NCBI GenBank assembly: GCA_902593945.1
Contig: CACJKA010000003.1
Coordinates: forward strand, 53,864-117,863
DNA: 64,000 nt
Direction of reading: 5' to 3'
Source: an uncultured Candidatus Poseidoniales archaeon
GTDB taxonomy: Archaea > Thermoplasmatota > Poseidoniia > Poseidoniales > Thalassarchaeaceae
The translations under genes were made by a program, and so were the position numbers. The first letter of the stretch is position 1; every line of letters begins with the position of its first letter. Below the pieces are notes generated by a model. That model was not told where the DNA came from, ran no database searches, and saw nothing but the letters and a program-made list of their open reading frames with translations. This document shows positions 8,447 to 18,048 of the stretch, piece after piece.

Positions 8447-10614
8447 TGACTGATAGTTGCTCCAGTCATGTTGTGAATACACGACCCAATCCTGCTCCCT
8501 GTCGCCCTCAAGACAGAGGTAAGTTTGAAATTTTACAAAAAGATGGTTCAGCTAGAATTGGACGTTTACATACAAATCATGGCATGCTCAACACTCCGAT
8601 GTTACTACCTGTTGTCAATCCTAATATTAGGACTATTGAACCTAGGGAAATGTGGGAAAAATATCGAGTTGATGGATTAATTACAAATTCTTATGTGATT
8701 TGGAAACATGATGATTTAAGTAAATCTGCATTAGAGAATGGGGTACATGAACTAATCAACTTCCCTGGAGTTATAGTTACTGATTCCGGAACCTTTCAGT
8801 CATATGTTTATGGCGATGTAGAAGTTGGCGTAGAGGAGATTATCAATTTTCAAAGAGATATTGGCGTAGATATTGGAACTATGCTCGATGTTTTCGGTAG
8901 ACCAGAAATGAGTCGAGAAGAAATAGAGTCTGCTGTAGAAATTACTGCAGATAGAGCCCCAATTTCATTAGATTTAGCTGGAGATGATTTACTCTTGAAC
9001 GGGCCTATTCAAGGAGGACTTCATGATGATTTAAGGGCGTTAGCTGGCAAATTAATGGGTGAAGTAAATAGCACCAATGGAGGATTTACTATTCATCCAA
9101 TAGGGGGGATAGTTCCTTTAATGGAAAATCAGAGGTATAAGGATCTATTTCGAATACTTCTATCTGCCAAATCCACTCTCCCTCCAGATAGGCCAATTCA
9201 TTTGTTTGGATGTGGTCATCCATTACTATTCCCAATGTCAATAGCATTAGGAGTAGATATTTTTGACTCTGCTGCTTACGCACTTTTTGCTCGAGGAAAC
9301 CGTTTACTAACACCTACTGGGACAGTTCGCTTGGATGAGATTACTGAATGGCCCTGTAACTCTTCTGAATTGTTTAATTGGACTCCAGAGGAAGTCAGAT
9401 CATTGGATAGTAAGGAACGTGAGAAAGTTCTAGCTAGACATAATCTAGAAGTCACTCAATCAGAGTTGGCTCGCTGCCGTGAATCAATTAGAAACGGTAA
9501 GATTTGGCAGTTAGCAGAAGAAAGAAGCCATTCTTCGGCTCAATTGAGGGAGGCATTCCTTTGGGTTCTTGATCAATTAGAAGATCCTGATGATGGCCCT
9601 GTTGGAGTTTCATCATTAAGGATGATTTCTTCTACTAATCCTGTTAGAAAGGGCGGTGAAAACCTAGTAGAAGATATTGATGATAGGCCGCATATTCTTC
9701 ACTTTAAATCCCTACTTGCATTAAGGTGGAGAATACCTGGTTCTTGGTGGAATGGTTCTCTAAGTGATCCTAAGAGAATAATCATAATTGAAGGAGCATG
9801 CCCTCCATGGCGAGATAGTTCACTACATACAGTGGTTTCTTTGTTAGAGGAAATTCCTGAGTCGATAATATTTATTTCTACTCCTATAGGGCTAATTCCT
9901 TACAGTTTAGAAGATGTATCACCCTGGTCTCATATTGATGGTTCAGATGAGATATGGGATTCTCCCCTAGATGAAGATGACATTCTTGATGAACTAATTG
10001 AATTTGATTTATCCGATATTCCATTTATTAGGGTCACACCAGGCCCTGTTTCTGAAGTAGAAGAAAGGAGAATAGGGAGTATTTATGACTGGATTGATAG
10101 ATGTTCTATAGTCGATAAATTATCAGTTCTAAATGGCTTGTCTCCATCATTAGGTTGTAAGTTGACATCAGGAATGACCTCTCGCAAGTCTAAGACAAGA
10201 AGGATGGTGAATGTTTATTCAGATGGTTCACACATTTTTTCTCCCAGATTAAATGATGGAGGAATTTCTCTAACTCTAAACGGCGCTAAAATCATTAATG
10301 AGTTATCTCCTGGTAAACCAATTCATTTTGGAGTAGATTACGATGGTGATGAATTAGATCATCCAGGAATTGCTAAGGTTATGATAGTAGATGATGCGAT
10401 TCCATTTGTTGGTCAAGGTAAGAATGTGATGCAAGGATATGTGCTTGGTGCCGATCCACATTTAATTCCCGGTCAACCCTGTCTAGTTGTAGATTCGAAT
10501 GGAGAATTAGTAGCTCACGGCATTCCTATGACAACTGCTCGAGAAATGGCATTTTTGACAAAAGGAATTGCGGTAAGAGTACGAGATGGAGCATTAAAAA
10601 ATAAAAACAATTAA
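8446..10614 (+). CDS. tgtA: Archaeosine tRNA-guanine transglycosylase with C-terminal PUA domain
   Basis: Exchanges guanine 15 in the tRNA D-loop for preQ0, the first committed step to archaeosine. The TGT barrel spans about residues 25-340 with 'VTDSGTFQSYVYGDVE' (catalytic Asp in 'TDSGTF') and 'LDVFGRPEMSREE'. The archaeal accessory domains follow, ending in a PUA domain at about 640-715 ('NVMQGYVLGADPHLIPGQPCLVV'). At 722 residues it is a little longer than usual. The zinc site normally written CxCxxC...H is 'CNSSEL...ARHN' here, so two of the three Cys are missing. The ATG overlaps the preceding stop (TGATG); a TTG directly before it is the track start. Confidence 0.93.
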   Translation: MTDSCSSHVVNTRPNPAPCRPQDRGKFEILQKDGSARIGRLHTNHGMLNTPMLLPVVNPNIRTIEPREMWEKYRVDGLITNSYVIWKHDDLSKSALENGVHELINFPGVIVTDSGTFQSYVYGDVEVGVEEIINFQRDIGVDIGTMLDVFGRPEMSREEIESAVEITADRAPISLDLAGDDLLLNGPIQGGLHDDLRALAGKLMGEVNSTNGGFTIHPIGGIVPLMENQRYKDLFRILLSAKSTLPPDRPIHLFGCGHPLLFPMSIALGVDIFDSAAYALFARGNRLLTPTGTVRLDEITEWPCNSSELFNWTPEEVRSLDSKEREKVLARHNLEVTQSELARCRESIRNGKIWQLAEERSHSSAQLREAFLWVLDQLEDPDDGPVGVSSLRMISSTNPVRKGGENLVEDIDDRPHILHFKSLLALRWRIPGSWWNGSLSDPKRIIIIEGACPPWRDSSLHTVVSLLEEIPESIIFISTPIGLIPYSLEDVSPWSHIDGSDEIWDSPLDEDDILDELIEFDLSDIPFIRVTPGPVSEVEERRIGSIYDWIDRCSIVDKLSVLNGLSPSLGCKLTSGMTSRKSKTRRMVNVYSDGSHIFSPRLNDGGISLTLNGAKIINELSPGKPIHFGVDYDGDELDHPGIAKVMIVDDAIPFVGQGKNVMQGYVLGADPHLIPGQPCLVVDSNGELVAHGIPMTTAREMAFLTKGIAVRVRDGALKNKNN

Positions 10615-10690
10615 TCAGGTCTTGTAGGGGATTAATTCAAGAGCGTGATTTATAACGAAGTTATGAAACTCCCAGTGCGAAGGCGATTTT

Positions 10691-11689
10691 ATGAATGAGA
10701 TTTCTTCTAATAATTTGGTCATTGAAACTGTAGACCTAGTGAAGATGTATGGCCCTCATGTTGCCTTAGAAGGCCTTAATCTGAAATTAGAATCAGGTGC
10801 TATTGGTATTTTAGGGCCTAATGGTGCCGGTAAATCTACATTCTTCAAATGTATTCTAGGTCTTATTACAACTACATCAGGGCAAGGCAAGGTTCTAGGT
10901 TATGATATTAAAACACAGGGCGATATTATTCGTTCTAGAATAGGATATATGCCTGAATATGACTCATTAGATCCAGAATTAGCAGCCCTCGATCAAGTAC
11001 GTTATTCGGGAGAATTAATTGGCATGAACCCAGCACATGCTACACAAAGAGCGCATGAAGTATTGGAATATGTAGGGCTTAAAGATCAGAGATATAGAAA
11101 AATAGGCACATTTAGTACTGGGATGAAACAAGCTGCTAAATTAGCATGTGCTTTAATTCATGATCCCGAGATATTGATTTGTGATGAACCAACTAATGGG
11201 CTTGATCAACGTTCAAGAGAGTTCATGTTACAAACATTAAGAAATACTGTCCAACAAGGAAACAGGACTGTATTAATGAGTGGTCACGTAATGGACGATA
11301 TTCAGGAAGTTTGCGACAGTATTGTGATGATACATAAGGGCAAAATAGTGGTCCATAGTCGAATTGAGGAGTTGGCAAGTCAAGTTGATGAAGAGATAGA
11401 AATTTCTGTTTGGGGCGGTTCATCTAGAATGCAAGAATCATTGGAGTCTCGAGGCTTATCTGTTCGTCGTTTAGGTAGGTTAATTAGAGTAAAAGTCGAG
11501 TCAGAAGATACAATTTCAGTCATCTTAAAATGTGCAGTTGAGAGCGGAGTACAGGTTCGTAAAATGGGTGAGTATGAACCGGATTTAGAAGATATTTTCT
11601 TATTAATAATGGACAAGTTAGGGGCCGAAGTAAAGACGACCTCTGATTTGATGACTTCGGAACATACAGGAGGTGCGAACAATGAGTGA
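10691..11689 (+). CDS. ABC transporter ATP-binding protein (ABC-2 type)
   Basis: 332 residues. Walker A 'GILGPNGAGKST' lies at about 38-49; the signature is the degenerate 'TFSTGMKQAAKLA' around 143-155; Walker B is 'LICDEPTNGLDQ'; the switch His is in 'VLMSGHVMDD'. After residue 225 comes a C-terminal extension of the kind found in ABC-2 exporters. It energises export or membrane remodelling through the permease that overlaps its 3' end. Four consecutive genes alternate ATPase, permease, ATPase, permease, so two half-systems or one mixed complex are possible. Substrate is unknown. Confidence 0.9.
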   Translation: MNEISSNNLVIETVDLVKMYGPHVALEGLNLKLESGAIGILGPNGAGKSTFFKCILGLITTTSGQGKVLGYDIKTQGDIIRSRIGYMPEYDSLDPELAALDQVRYSGELIGMNPAHATQRAHEVLEYVGLKDQRYRKIGTFSTGMKQAAKLACALIHDPEILICDEPTNGLDQRSREFMLQTLRNTVQQGNRTVLMSGHVMDDIQEVCDSIVMIHKGKIVVHSRIEELASQVDEEIEISVWGGSSRMQESLESRGLSVRRLGRLIRVKVESEDTISVILKCAVESGVQVRKMGEYEPDLEDIFLLIMDKLGAEVKTTSDLMTSEHTGGANNE

Positions 11690-12695
11690 GGATTTGATTG
11701 ACCTAGATGGTGGTCAAACTCGAATGGAAGCTGCTTATGGTTCAGATGATGGCGATGAAGATCTTTTTGCTATTACTGCCAAGAGAGAGGCATCAGTAGG
11801 TGCGATATTTGAACAGAATTATCGACCATGGGATGGAGATTTTGGACCTCGCTGGGTCAGAAATTATGCAATTTTTAGACATCATGTATTTGGTTTATTT
11901 AGTTCAAAAGGTCATCGTAATTATAATCCATTTATCCGACTTACAATTTTAGTAATCTTCATTGGTGCAATCTCTCCCATTGCGATGTTATTCTTCTCAT
12001 CTCTTTTTGGCGCCGAACCTGATGGTTTTATCGATAAAATGTGGGGTGTTAATAGGAGTAATCTTTGGGGTCAGGTATTGGGTTATTTCCCGAGAAATCT
12101 ATGTTATTGGCCACTTTTAACAGCACTTGTTGTAGGTGGAATGATTTCTGATGATAGAAGGAATGGAACCAGTGCTATATATTTCTCCAGACCTGTTACT
12201 AGAGTAGATTATACAATGATGAAATATCTCAGTGTGGCGGTAGTTTTAGGGTTTGTAATCATATTTTCATATATGTTATACTATACTTTAGCTATAGTTT
12301 TCAAAGGCGAAGGTTGGGGATTTTTAATTGATACTCTACCTATGTTCTTAGCTGGTTTATTATGTAGTATATTACTAGTAATCACATACACTTCGATAGG
12401 TCTAGCATTGTCTAGTATCAGTCAAAGTCGTTTTTTCTCAGCTATTGCCTTTTTGAGTATAATATATGGTACAAAACTAGTCGCTTTATTGATTGATCTT
12501 CAGTTTGAAACATCGATATTGTATATCTTAAGTCCATATGATTGTCTTGCTCATTTTGGACAGTGGATGTTGGGATTAGAACTAAATTATTCTCACTCTT
12601 TATCACTATCTGTCGTCTCTTTAATTTTAATGAATCTAGTATCAATTTTAGTATTAGTTTCTAGAGTTAGTTCACTGGAGGTTACAAGAGAATGA
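11682..12695 (+). CDS. ABC-2 type permease
   Basis: 337 residues starting at the ATG (11682), which has a clear 'ggaggt' Shine-Dalgarno seven bases upstream; the track's GTG at 11673 lies within that site. A 75-residue acidic then basic cytoplasmic lead ('DDGDEDLFAI') precedes about six membrane helices from residue 90 onward, with the ABC-2 style 'YFSRPVTRVDYTMMKY' coupling region around 165-180. The start overlaps the ATPase stop by eight bases and the end overlaps the next ATPase start, so the operon is tightly coupled. Confidence 0.8.
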   Translation: MSEDLIDLDGGQTRMEAAYGSDDGDEDLFAITAKREASVGAIFEQNYRPWDGDFGPRWVRNYAIFRHHVFGLFSSKGHRNYNPFIRLTILVIFIGAISPIAMLFFSSLFGAEPDGFIDKMWGVNRSNLWGQVLGYFPRNLCYWPLLTALVVGGMISDDRRNGTSAIYFSRPVTRVDYTMMKYLSVAVVLGFVIIFSYMLYYTLAIVFKGEGWGFLIDTLPMFLAGLLCSILLVITYTSIGLALSSISQSRFFSAIAFLSIIYGTKLVALLIDLQFETSILYILSPYDCLAHFGQWMLGLELNYSHSLSLSVVSLILMNLVSILVLVSRVSSLEVTRE

Positions 12696-13630
12696 GTGAT
12701 GATATCAAAGTACCTTCAGTATTAGTTGAGAATGCATCTAAATGGTACGGGCAAGTGATCGGAATTAATGACGTGTCTCTAGCTATTGAAGGAGGAGTTA
12801 CTGGAATATTAGGACCCAATGGAGCAGGTAAGTCTACTTTATTTAAGTTATTAATGGGTAGAATTAAGCCCAATCAAGGTAGTGTGAAATTATTTGGAAT
12901 TGATCCTTGGGAAGACACATCTCCTTATCGAAGAATAGGTTATGTTAGTGAATCTGAGAGACTTTATGATTGGATGACTGGTCAAGATTTTGTTTCTACT
13001 TTGGCTAGATTACATGGAATGACTCGTAATGAAGCGGACTCTAGAGCAGAACATGTTTTAGAATTCGTTGGCCTTTATGATGTTCGTCATAAAGAAATCG
13101 GCAAGTATAGTAAAGGGATGAGGCAGAGAGTTAAGATTGCACATGCCTTAGTCCACGATCCTGATTTAATAATTTTAGATGAGCCGCTACATGGGTGTGA
13201 CCCTATTGCAAGAACCAGTATTATGAATGTGATAAAAGAACTCGGAAATCAAGGTAAAACAGTTTTAGTTTCTAGTCATATTTTGGAAGAGATTGAAAGA
13301 ATTACTGAACAAATAGTAATATTACACAATGGAAGATTGTTGGCTCTAGGGAATATTTATGCTATCCGAGATCTACTGGATAAACATCCACATAGAATTA
13401 TGATTACGACCGAAGAGCCTAGGAAATTAGCTAACGCATTTATCGGTGAAGAACCCATTTACGGTGTGAGATTCCCAGAAGAGGGTAAGTTAGAGATTCA
13501 AACTAATGATTTATCTGCCGCCCATTCAGTTTTACCTAGAGTCATTGTTGAATCGGAAGTAAAAGTATCAAGAATTGATAATCCCGATGACAATTTAGAA
13601 TCTTTACTTGAATATTTGATTGGAGGCTAA
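12692..13630 (+). CDS. ABC transporter ATP-binding protein (second of operon)
   Basis: 312 residues. Walker A 'GILGPNGAGKST' near 38-49, signature 'KYSKGMRQRVKIA' near 141-153, Walker B 'LIILDEPLHGCDP' and H-loop 'VLVSSHILEE'. The Q-loop sits in 'RIGYVSESERLYDWMTG'. The C-terminal 90 residues form an extension rich in charged residues. It is paralogous to the first ATPase (same length class and motifs) but has a closer-to-canonical signature. The ATG overlaps the previous stop (ATGA) and follows 'ggagg'. It pairs most plausibly with the permease that begins four bases downstream. Confidence 0.9.
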   Translation: MSDDIKVPSVLVENASKWYGQVIGINDVSLAIEGGVTGILGPNGAGKSTLFKLLMGRIKPNQGSVKLFGIDPWEDTSPYRRIGYVSESERLYDWMTGQDFVSTLARLHGMTRNEADSRAEHVLEFVGLYDVRHKEIGKYSKGMRQRVKIAHALVHDPDLIILDEPLHGCDPIARTSIMNVIKELGNQGKTVLVSSHILEEIERITEQIVILHNGRLLALGNIYAIRDLLDKHPHRIMITTEEPRKLANAFIGEEPIYGVRFPEEGKLEIQTNDLSAAHSVLPRVIVESEVKVSRIDNPDDNLESLLEYLIGG

Positions 13631-13633
13631 TAA

Positions 13634-15316
13634 ATGACAGAAATAGATAAACAAGGTAGAAACCTTTCAACTACTGTTTGGACTCAACTTGATAGGAAGG
13701 CCGGAGCCATTACAGAACTAACTATCAGACAACTCCGTAACCGAATTTCTACTTGGGTTGTTTTGGGAGTAGGTGTGCTATTAATTTCCCTCTTACTCGT
13801 ATTTTATATTGATTCAATCAGGGATGAGTTCGAACCTTATGATAATGATGGAGATAGTGAAGATTGGGATAATGATGGATATCCATTAGGACAAGAAAAC
13901 ATCTATGGAACCAGTGACTATGATGAATTCAACTTCCCAGGTTCATCAGAGTATATCTATCAGGGCGATGTAGATTGGAATGATCAACCTCGAACTCATG
14001 AGGGGAATCATACCTGGTATTATGCATGGGGTTATTTTAATCCAATATGGATTGATGTAAACGCCTCTAATCCTTTTATCTATAATTATGATTGGATAGA
14101 TTGGAGTTTAGGAGATTATTTCTGTGAGGAAGAAGGTTTAGGTAGCGACCCATTTGAAATTGGTCCAAACGGTTATTATGGATTTGAAAATATAGATAGA
14201 AATTATTGTCAATTCGAAAATGGAACTTACATAATGTTTGGAGCCGCATTTAGTGGAGAAGGAGAATTTTTTGTAGAGCCGGGATGGAATACTGAATGGG
14301 GTTATGTAACTGAATCATTTTTTGTCGAAAAGCATCCTAAATCAATGTATATCGATGAAGATGATATTGATTGGGATGGGACAAGTGTATCTAGTTCTCA
14401 AGGATTCGATGATGATGGTGACTGTCTTAAGGATGATTATCTAGTTGAAAGCACTCCTAGCGATAGTAATAGGAATGGAATATACTGTGATGTACAGTGG
14501 ACATATGATCAATATGGGAATCTTATTAGTATCAGAGCAGATTCTAATGTTGATGAAGATCCTGACGACTCTAGACATATTGGCGAATCAAGTCATCGAA
14601 CATTCATAATTGGAACCGGGAAAATAGCATTTGTAATGTTGCTCGGGCTATTCTTACCTCTATTTTTAGCACTGGGTCTGGTAAGAGATGAATCTGAGAA
14701 TGGAACTTTACATTATCTTCTTTCCAAACCAATTCATCGAGGTGAATTTATTCTATACCGATTATTAGGTTATCTAGCGATTGTTGTTTCTTATACTGTG
14801 ATATTAACTTTTATAATTGCATTTATCACTTCAATTATCGGACCAGGGGAATCAATAATCCGCCTCTCTGATTATCCTGTATGGATGGGTATTTCACTTT
14901 CTACGATACTAGTTTTGATAGCATATGGGTCAGTATTCAATACTGTCGGCTTAGTTTTACCTCGATATGGAGTTTATCTTTGTATCTTATTTGGAGTATG
15001 GGAATTTTTAATGGGGCTTTTCACTATCACTATTCCTAGTTCTGATATAACTATGTTATCTATTTCTCATTGGGCAATACAGATTATTGATGCTACTGTA
15101 ATGATTGCTTGGAGCGATACTCCACTAATGCAGCAACAAGCTGACGCATTTGGTTTGGAAACTGGAATTTCCTTTTTCTGGCATCCTCCCGTTCATACTT
15201 TGGGTACTGGAAGCCCCTTCGTTGCATTGATAATTAGTGTGGTTTTCATACTAATTTTTAGTTTGGGAATGATTTTGATAGGGCAACTAATTTTCAGGAA
15301 AAAGGAAATAATGTGA
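13634..15316 (+). CDS. ABC-2 type permease with large acidic extracytoplasmic domain
   Basis: 560 residues. One helix at about residues 41-61 is followed by a roughly 265-residue soluble region rich in Asp, aromatic residues and DxDxDG-type loops ('DNDGDSEDWDNDGYP', 'DDDGDCLKDD'), suggestive of calcium binding. From residue 330 the five or six helices of an ABC-2 permease follow, with the coupling motif 'GTLHYLLSKPIHRGEF' near 355-370. Calcium binding and extracellular placement are inferences from composition and topology. The ATG has 'ggagg' seven bases upstream. This inserted domain is absent from the first permease of the operon. Confidence 0.8.
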   Translation: MTEIDKQGRNLSTTVWTQLDRKAGAITELTIRQLRNRISTWVVLGVGVLLISLLLVFYIDSIRDEFEPYDNDGDSEDWDNDGYPLGQENIYGTSDYDEFNFPGSSEYIYQGDVDWNDQPRTHEGNHTWYYAWGYFNPIWIDVNASNPFIYNYDWIDWSLGDYFCEEEGLGSDPFEIGPNGYYGFENIDRNYCQFENGTYIMFGAAFSGEGEFFVEPGWNTEWGYVTESFFVEKHPKSMYIDEDDIDWDGTSVSSSQGFDDDGDCLKDDYLVESTPSDSNRNGIYCDVQWTYDQYGNLISIRADSNVDEDPDDSRHIGESSHRTFIIGTGKIAFVMLLGLFLPLFLALGLVRDESENGTLHYLLSKPIHRGEFILYRLLGYLAIVVSYTVILTFIIAFITSIIGPGESIIRLSDYPVWMGISLSTILVLIAYGSVFNTVGLVLPRYGVYLCILFGVWEFLMGLFTITIPSSDITMLSISHWAIQIIDATVMIAWSDTPLMQQQADAFGLETGISFFWHPPVHTLGTGSPFVALIISVVFILIFSLGMILIGQLIFRKKEIM

Positions 15317-16521
15317 TTCTTATGAAAGATGAATTAACTAGATTTTCTGGAGATTATTCATCATTATGGCGTTTAGACATCATGCCTTCTTTACCGCGCC
15401 TTTCATGGTGGTGGTGGTGGGTGATATTATTCGTCCCTGACCCTGATAATCCTTCACGTTCAAGACAATTGATGGTCCTATGGTCTTCGAAAGAAACACC
15501 AGCAATACGTGTTAATGATCATTGGTGGAAACCGGGTTCAAGGATGAGGGTTGATGAACATGGGGGTCATGTAGTCCCTGGGATGGTATGCTCATGGTGG
15601 TATGATGGTAAAGATATGCACGAGCCTCTAATTATGAAGGAATGTAAGATGGTTTCTATAGATGACAAACATCCATTATGGCCATCTGAGGGTTCTGGAG
15701 AAGGTTCTGGCGCAGTAGTTCCATTAGTTGATGAAGATTTATCGCTCGGACTGACTGAAGGGAACAAGAAATTTTGGCTTAATTTAACTAGTGATGAAGG
15801 TGCCCAGAAAAATGGTGCACCTAAGTCAATTAAGGCAGAACTAACTCCTTGGTGGGGTCCACCAAGTAAATTGACGTACAAGAATAATGTATTTCTCTCT
15901 AATATGGGATATGATATATTGAGGATACAGGGAACTAAAGCTTCTGTAATAATTGATGGCGAAAATTTTGAAGGAACCGGATATTTCCAGAAAGTTAGCG
16001 TTCAGGCACCAACAGTTCCTTGGTTTTGGGGTATGTTACATTTTGATGATGGTTCTTATCTCGATTGGTTTATGCCACATATTTCGTTTTCTTGTCTGAA
16101 CATGGACGATAAACCCTGGAAATTAAGAGATATTTTTAGAAGAAAAATGAGTGGTTCAGGAATCTTTCATGACGCTAAAAGAGACGCAACTCACGAATTT
16201 AAAAATTGTGAGGTTGAATTAGTTGAGCCAAATGGAGATGAAGAAATTTTATTTGATAATCATGGCAATAAATTACCTAAATTCAGAGTCCGTTTATGGA
16301 ATGAGAAGACCAAAGTCTCCTTAGAAGTTAGAGCCGCCTCTCGAGCCAGATGGACCTTTGATCAACCAACTCGTGCAGGGATGGTTAGCCATCTTACATA
16401 CAACGAATATCCTCTTGAATTGTTGAGAATATCAATTTTAGACGAGAAAGGACTTCGCACAAAGAATGATTACTCTTGGATACACGGTAATGCTGAGCAT
16501 TCATGGGGATTATTACATTAG
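15313..16521 (+). CDS. Uncharacterised protein, possibly lipocalin-like (CrtC/AttH type)
   Basis: 402 residues, no membrane helices and very rich in Trp and Gly, including a run of five Trp ('SWWWWWVILF') near residue 36. The segment 'GTGYFQKVSVQAPTVPWFWG' with 'MLHFDDGSYLDWFMPH' after it resembles the core of the CrtC/AttH lipocalin-like beta-barrel domain, but I hold that loosely. AttH-like proteins are often encoded next to ABC exporters, which fits this location. The GTG at 15313 overlaps the permease stop and has 'aagga' upstream; the ATG at 15322 is an alternative. Substrate and role unknown. Confidence 0.5.
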   Translation: MILMKDELTRFSGDYSSLWRLDIMPSLPRLSWWWWWVILFVPDPDNPSRSRQLMVLWSSKETPAIRVNDHWWKPGSRMRVDEHGGHVVPGMVCSWWYDGKDMHEPLIMKECKMVSIDDKHPLWPSEGSGEGSGAVVPLVDEDLSLGLTEGNKKFWLNLTSDEGAQKNGAPKSIKAELTPWWGPPSKLTYKNNVFLSNMGYDILRIQGTKASVIIDGENFEGTGYFQKVSVQAPTVPWFWGMLHFDDGSYLDWFMPHISFSCLNMDDKPWKLRDIFRRKMSGSGIFHDAKRDATHEFKNCEVELVEPNGDEEILFDNHGNKLPKFRVRLWNEKTKVSLEVRAASRARWTFDQPTRAGMVSHLTYNEYPLELLRISILDEKGLRTKNDYSWIHGNAEHSWGLLH

Positions 16522-16533
16522 GAGGTGCCTTGA

Positions 16534-17448
16534 TTGAATGAAATTGTTTCTGAATCAAGAGATTCTATTGATGAAGATTTAGTAAGAAAAAAGTTCCCTC
16601 AATTAGAGGTTAATGAGACTCCTATATGGATGGGTGCTCCAACATTTCTTTCATATTCACCAAGATATTTGCTTGCTGTAATAATTTTTTCTATTCATTT
16701 TATTTTCTACCGTGTAGCGGTGACAGTATATGCCGAAGGAATGGAGGGATTCTTCTACACCTTTTTACGCATAATAGATCAACTATTTGACTTAATTGAC
16801 GTCTTTGCTTTCGTTATCGTGATGCTTCTTATTGCGAGAATTAATCATTTTCTAAATATCTCTACATCAAATCTAAGAACTACTCTTTTCTTGTTAGTTA
16901 TTGGTTTCATTCCCTCAACTTGGTACGTAATAAATATAATTGATTGGATATTATTATTGCTAGGCAAAGAAGGGCTAAATGTCCCTGAGTGGTTTGATAC
17001 TTGGTTTCTAGCATTGGGAATAATAAACACCATAATGTTCCTAATTTATACAGTTACTTCTCAATTCTCTTATTCATATTTAATTACAGACAAGAATATT
17101 TACATAAGGAGAAAAATTTTATTCTTTTATAATTCAATTACAATTTTTAGCCTAGATGAACTAGTGAATCTCAAAACACATATGTCATACTTTGGTAAAA
17201 TAATGGGTTATGGCAACATATTACCTATTGTTGAGGAAAATTTAGAAATGCAATCAAAAGTCAAGATTCAAAGAGTGGGATTTCAAAAGGTAATTCATAT
17301 AATCAAGCTACTTATTTCTTATAAGATAGTAAAAAAAGAGTTAATGAAGCCTCCTTCTGAATGTATTTTTGGAGTTAAAAAACCAATGAGAGTATACGAA
17401 TTAGCAAGTGAATTGATGGATGAAAATAATACTGAATCAGAAATTTAA
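16534..17448 (+). CDS. Membrane protein with C-terminal PH-like domain, TTG start
   Basis: 304 residues. A soluble N-terminus of 40 residues is followed by four probable helices (about 42-62, 80-110, 113-140 and 155-175) and then a PH-like domain ('YSYLITDKNIYIRRKILFFYNS', then 'SLDELVNLKTHMSYFGKIMGYG') of the DUF304 kind. There is no ATG in frame near the beginning; the TTG at 16534 has a perfect 'ggagg' eight bases upstream, which decides the start. It lies 12 bases after the lipocalin-like gene and probably belongs to the ABC operon. Function unknown. Confidence 0.65.
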   Translation: MNEIVSESRDSIDEDLVRKKFPQLEVNETPIWMGAPTFLSYSPRYLLAVIIFSIHFIFYRVAVTVYAEGMEGFFYTFLRIIDQLFDLIDVFAFVIVMLLIARINHFLNISTSNLRTTLFLLVIGFIPSTWYVINIIDWILLLLGKEGLNVPEWFDTWFLALGIINTIMFLIYTVTSQFSYSYLITDKNIYIRRKILFFYNSITIFSLDELVNLKTHMSYFGKIMGYGNILPIVEENLEMQSKVKIQRVGFQKVIHIIKLLISYKIVKKELMKPPSECIFGVKKPMRVYELASELMDENNTESEI

Positions 17449-17502
17449 GTTTCCGCATCATTATTAATGAAAAGGTATCGAGAGAACATTAGAGGGATTC
17501 AC

Positions 17503-18048
17503 ATGTCCGAAGAAGATATCATCACAATAGCAGCACAACACATTACCAAAGGAGATTTCATGGGGGCCATGGAAATATTTGAGAATCACGTTAATGACAA
17601 TCCCAAAGATCCTGCCGGATATCACGGATGGGCGGAGGCAGCAATGTTCGAAATTCAAGAAAATGGGAATTTCGATGAAAAAGGAAATGACAGAATAAAT
17701 GAGGGAAAGGTACAATCATATCTTCGAAAAGCTGCCGGTTTAGAACCAGATAATGCCGAATATCAGGCTGCGTTTGCAAATGCTCTAGTTGAGTTCGACC
17801 GTGTTCCTATGGCTGTCCGTGAATTTAAGAAACTAATTGAGCTTGGTAAGAAAATAGAAGATGTTGATGTTTCTTTCCATCTTTATGAAGCGGCTAAACA
17901 ATTAATTGACTCTATTGATGTTAAAGTTGGTTATGATCGTAGCGAGCAGTTTGCAAGGCAATTTATTCCTGTTGCAATAGAATTCGCTATCCTAGGATTA
18001 GGCTTCTCTTCTGTTGAAGAAGCAATGGAATACCTTTCTGAGGAATAA
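17503..18048 (+). CDS. TPR-like helical repeat protein
   Basis: About 181 residues, all helical in character. Three or so tetratricopeptide-like units can be seen: 'FMGAMEIFENHVNDNPKDPAGYHGWAEA', 'YLRKAAGLEPDNAEYQAAFANALVE' and 'AVREFKKLIELGKK'. TPR proteins are interaction scaffolds; no partner is obvious. I moved the start from 17467 to the ATG at 17503, preceded by 'gaggg', because the earlier 12 residues are basic and unlike the rest. The stop abuts the truA start, so the two genes are probably co-translated. Confidence 0.7.
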   Translation: MSEEDIITIAAQHITKGDFMGAMEIFENHVNDNPKDPAGYHGWAEAAMFEIQENGNFDEKGNDRINEGKVQSYLRKAAGLEPDNAEYQAAFANALVEFDRVPMAVREFKKLIELGKKIEDVDVSFHLYEAAKQLIDSIDVKVGYDRSEQFARQFIPVAIEFAILGLGFSSVEEAMEYLSEE

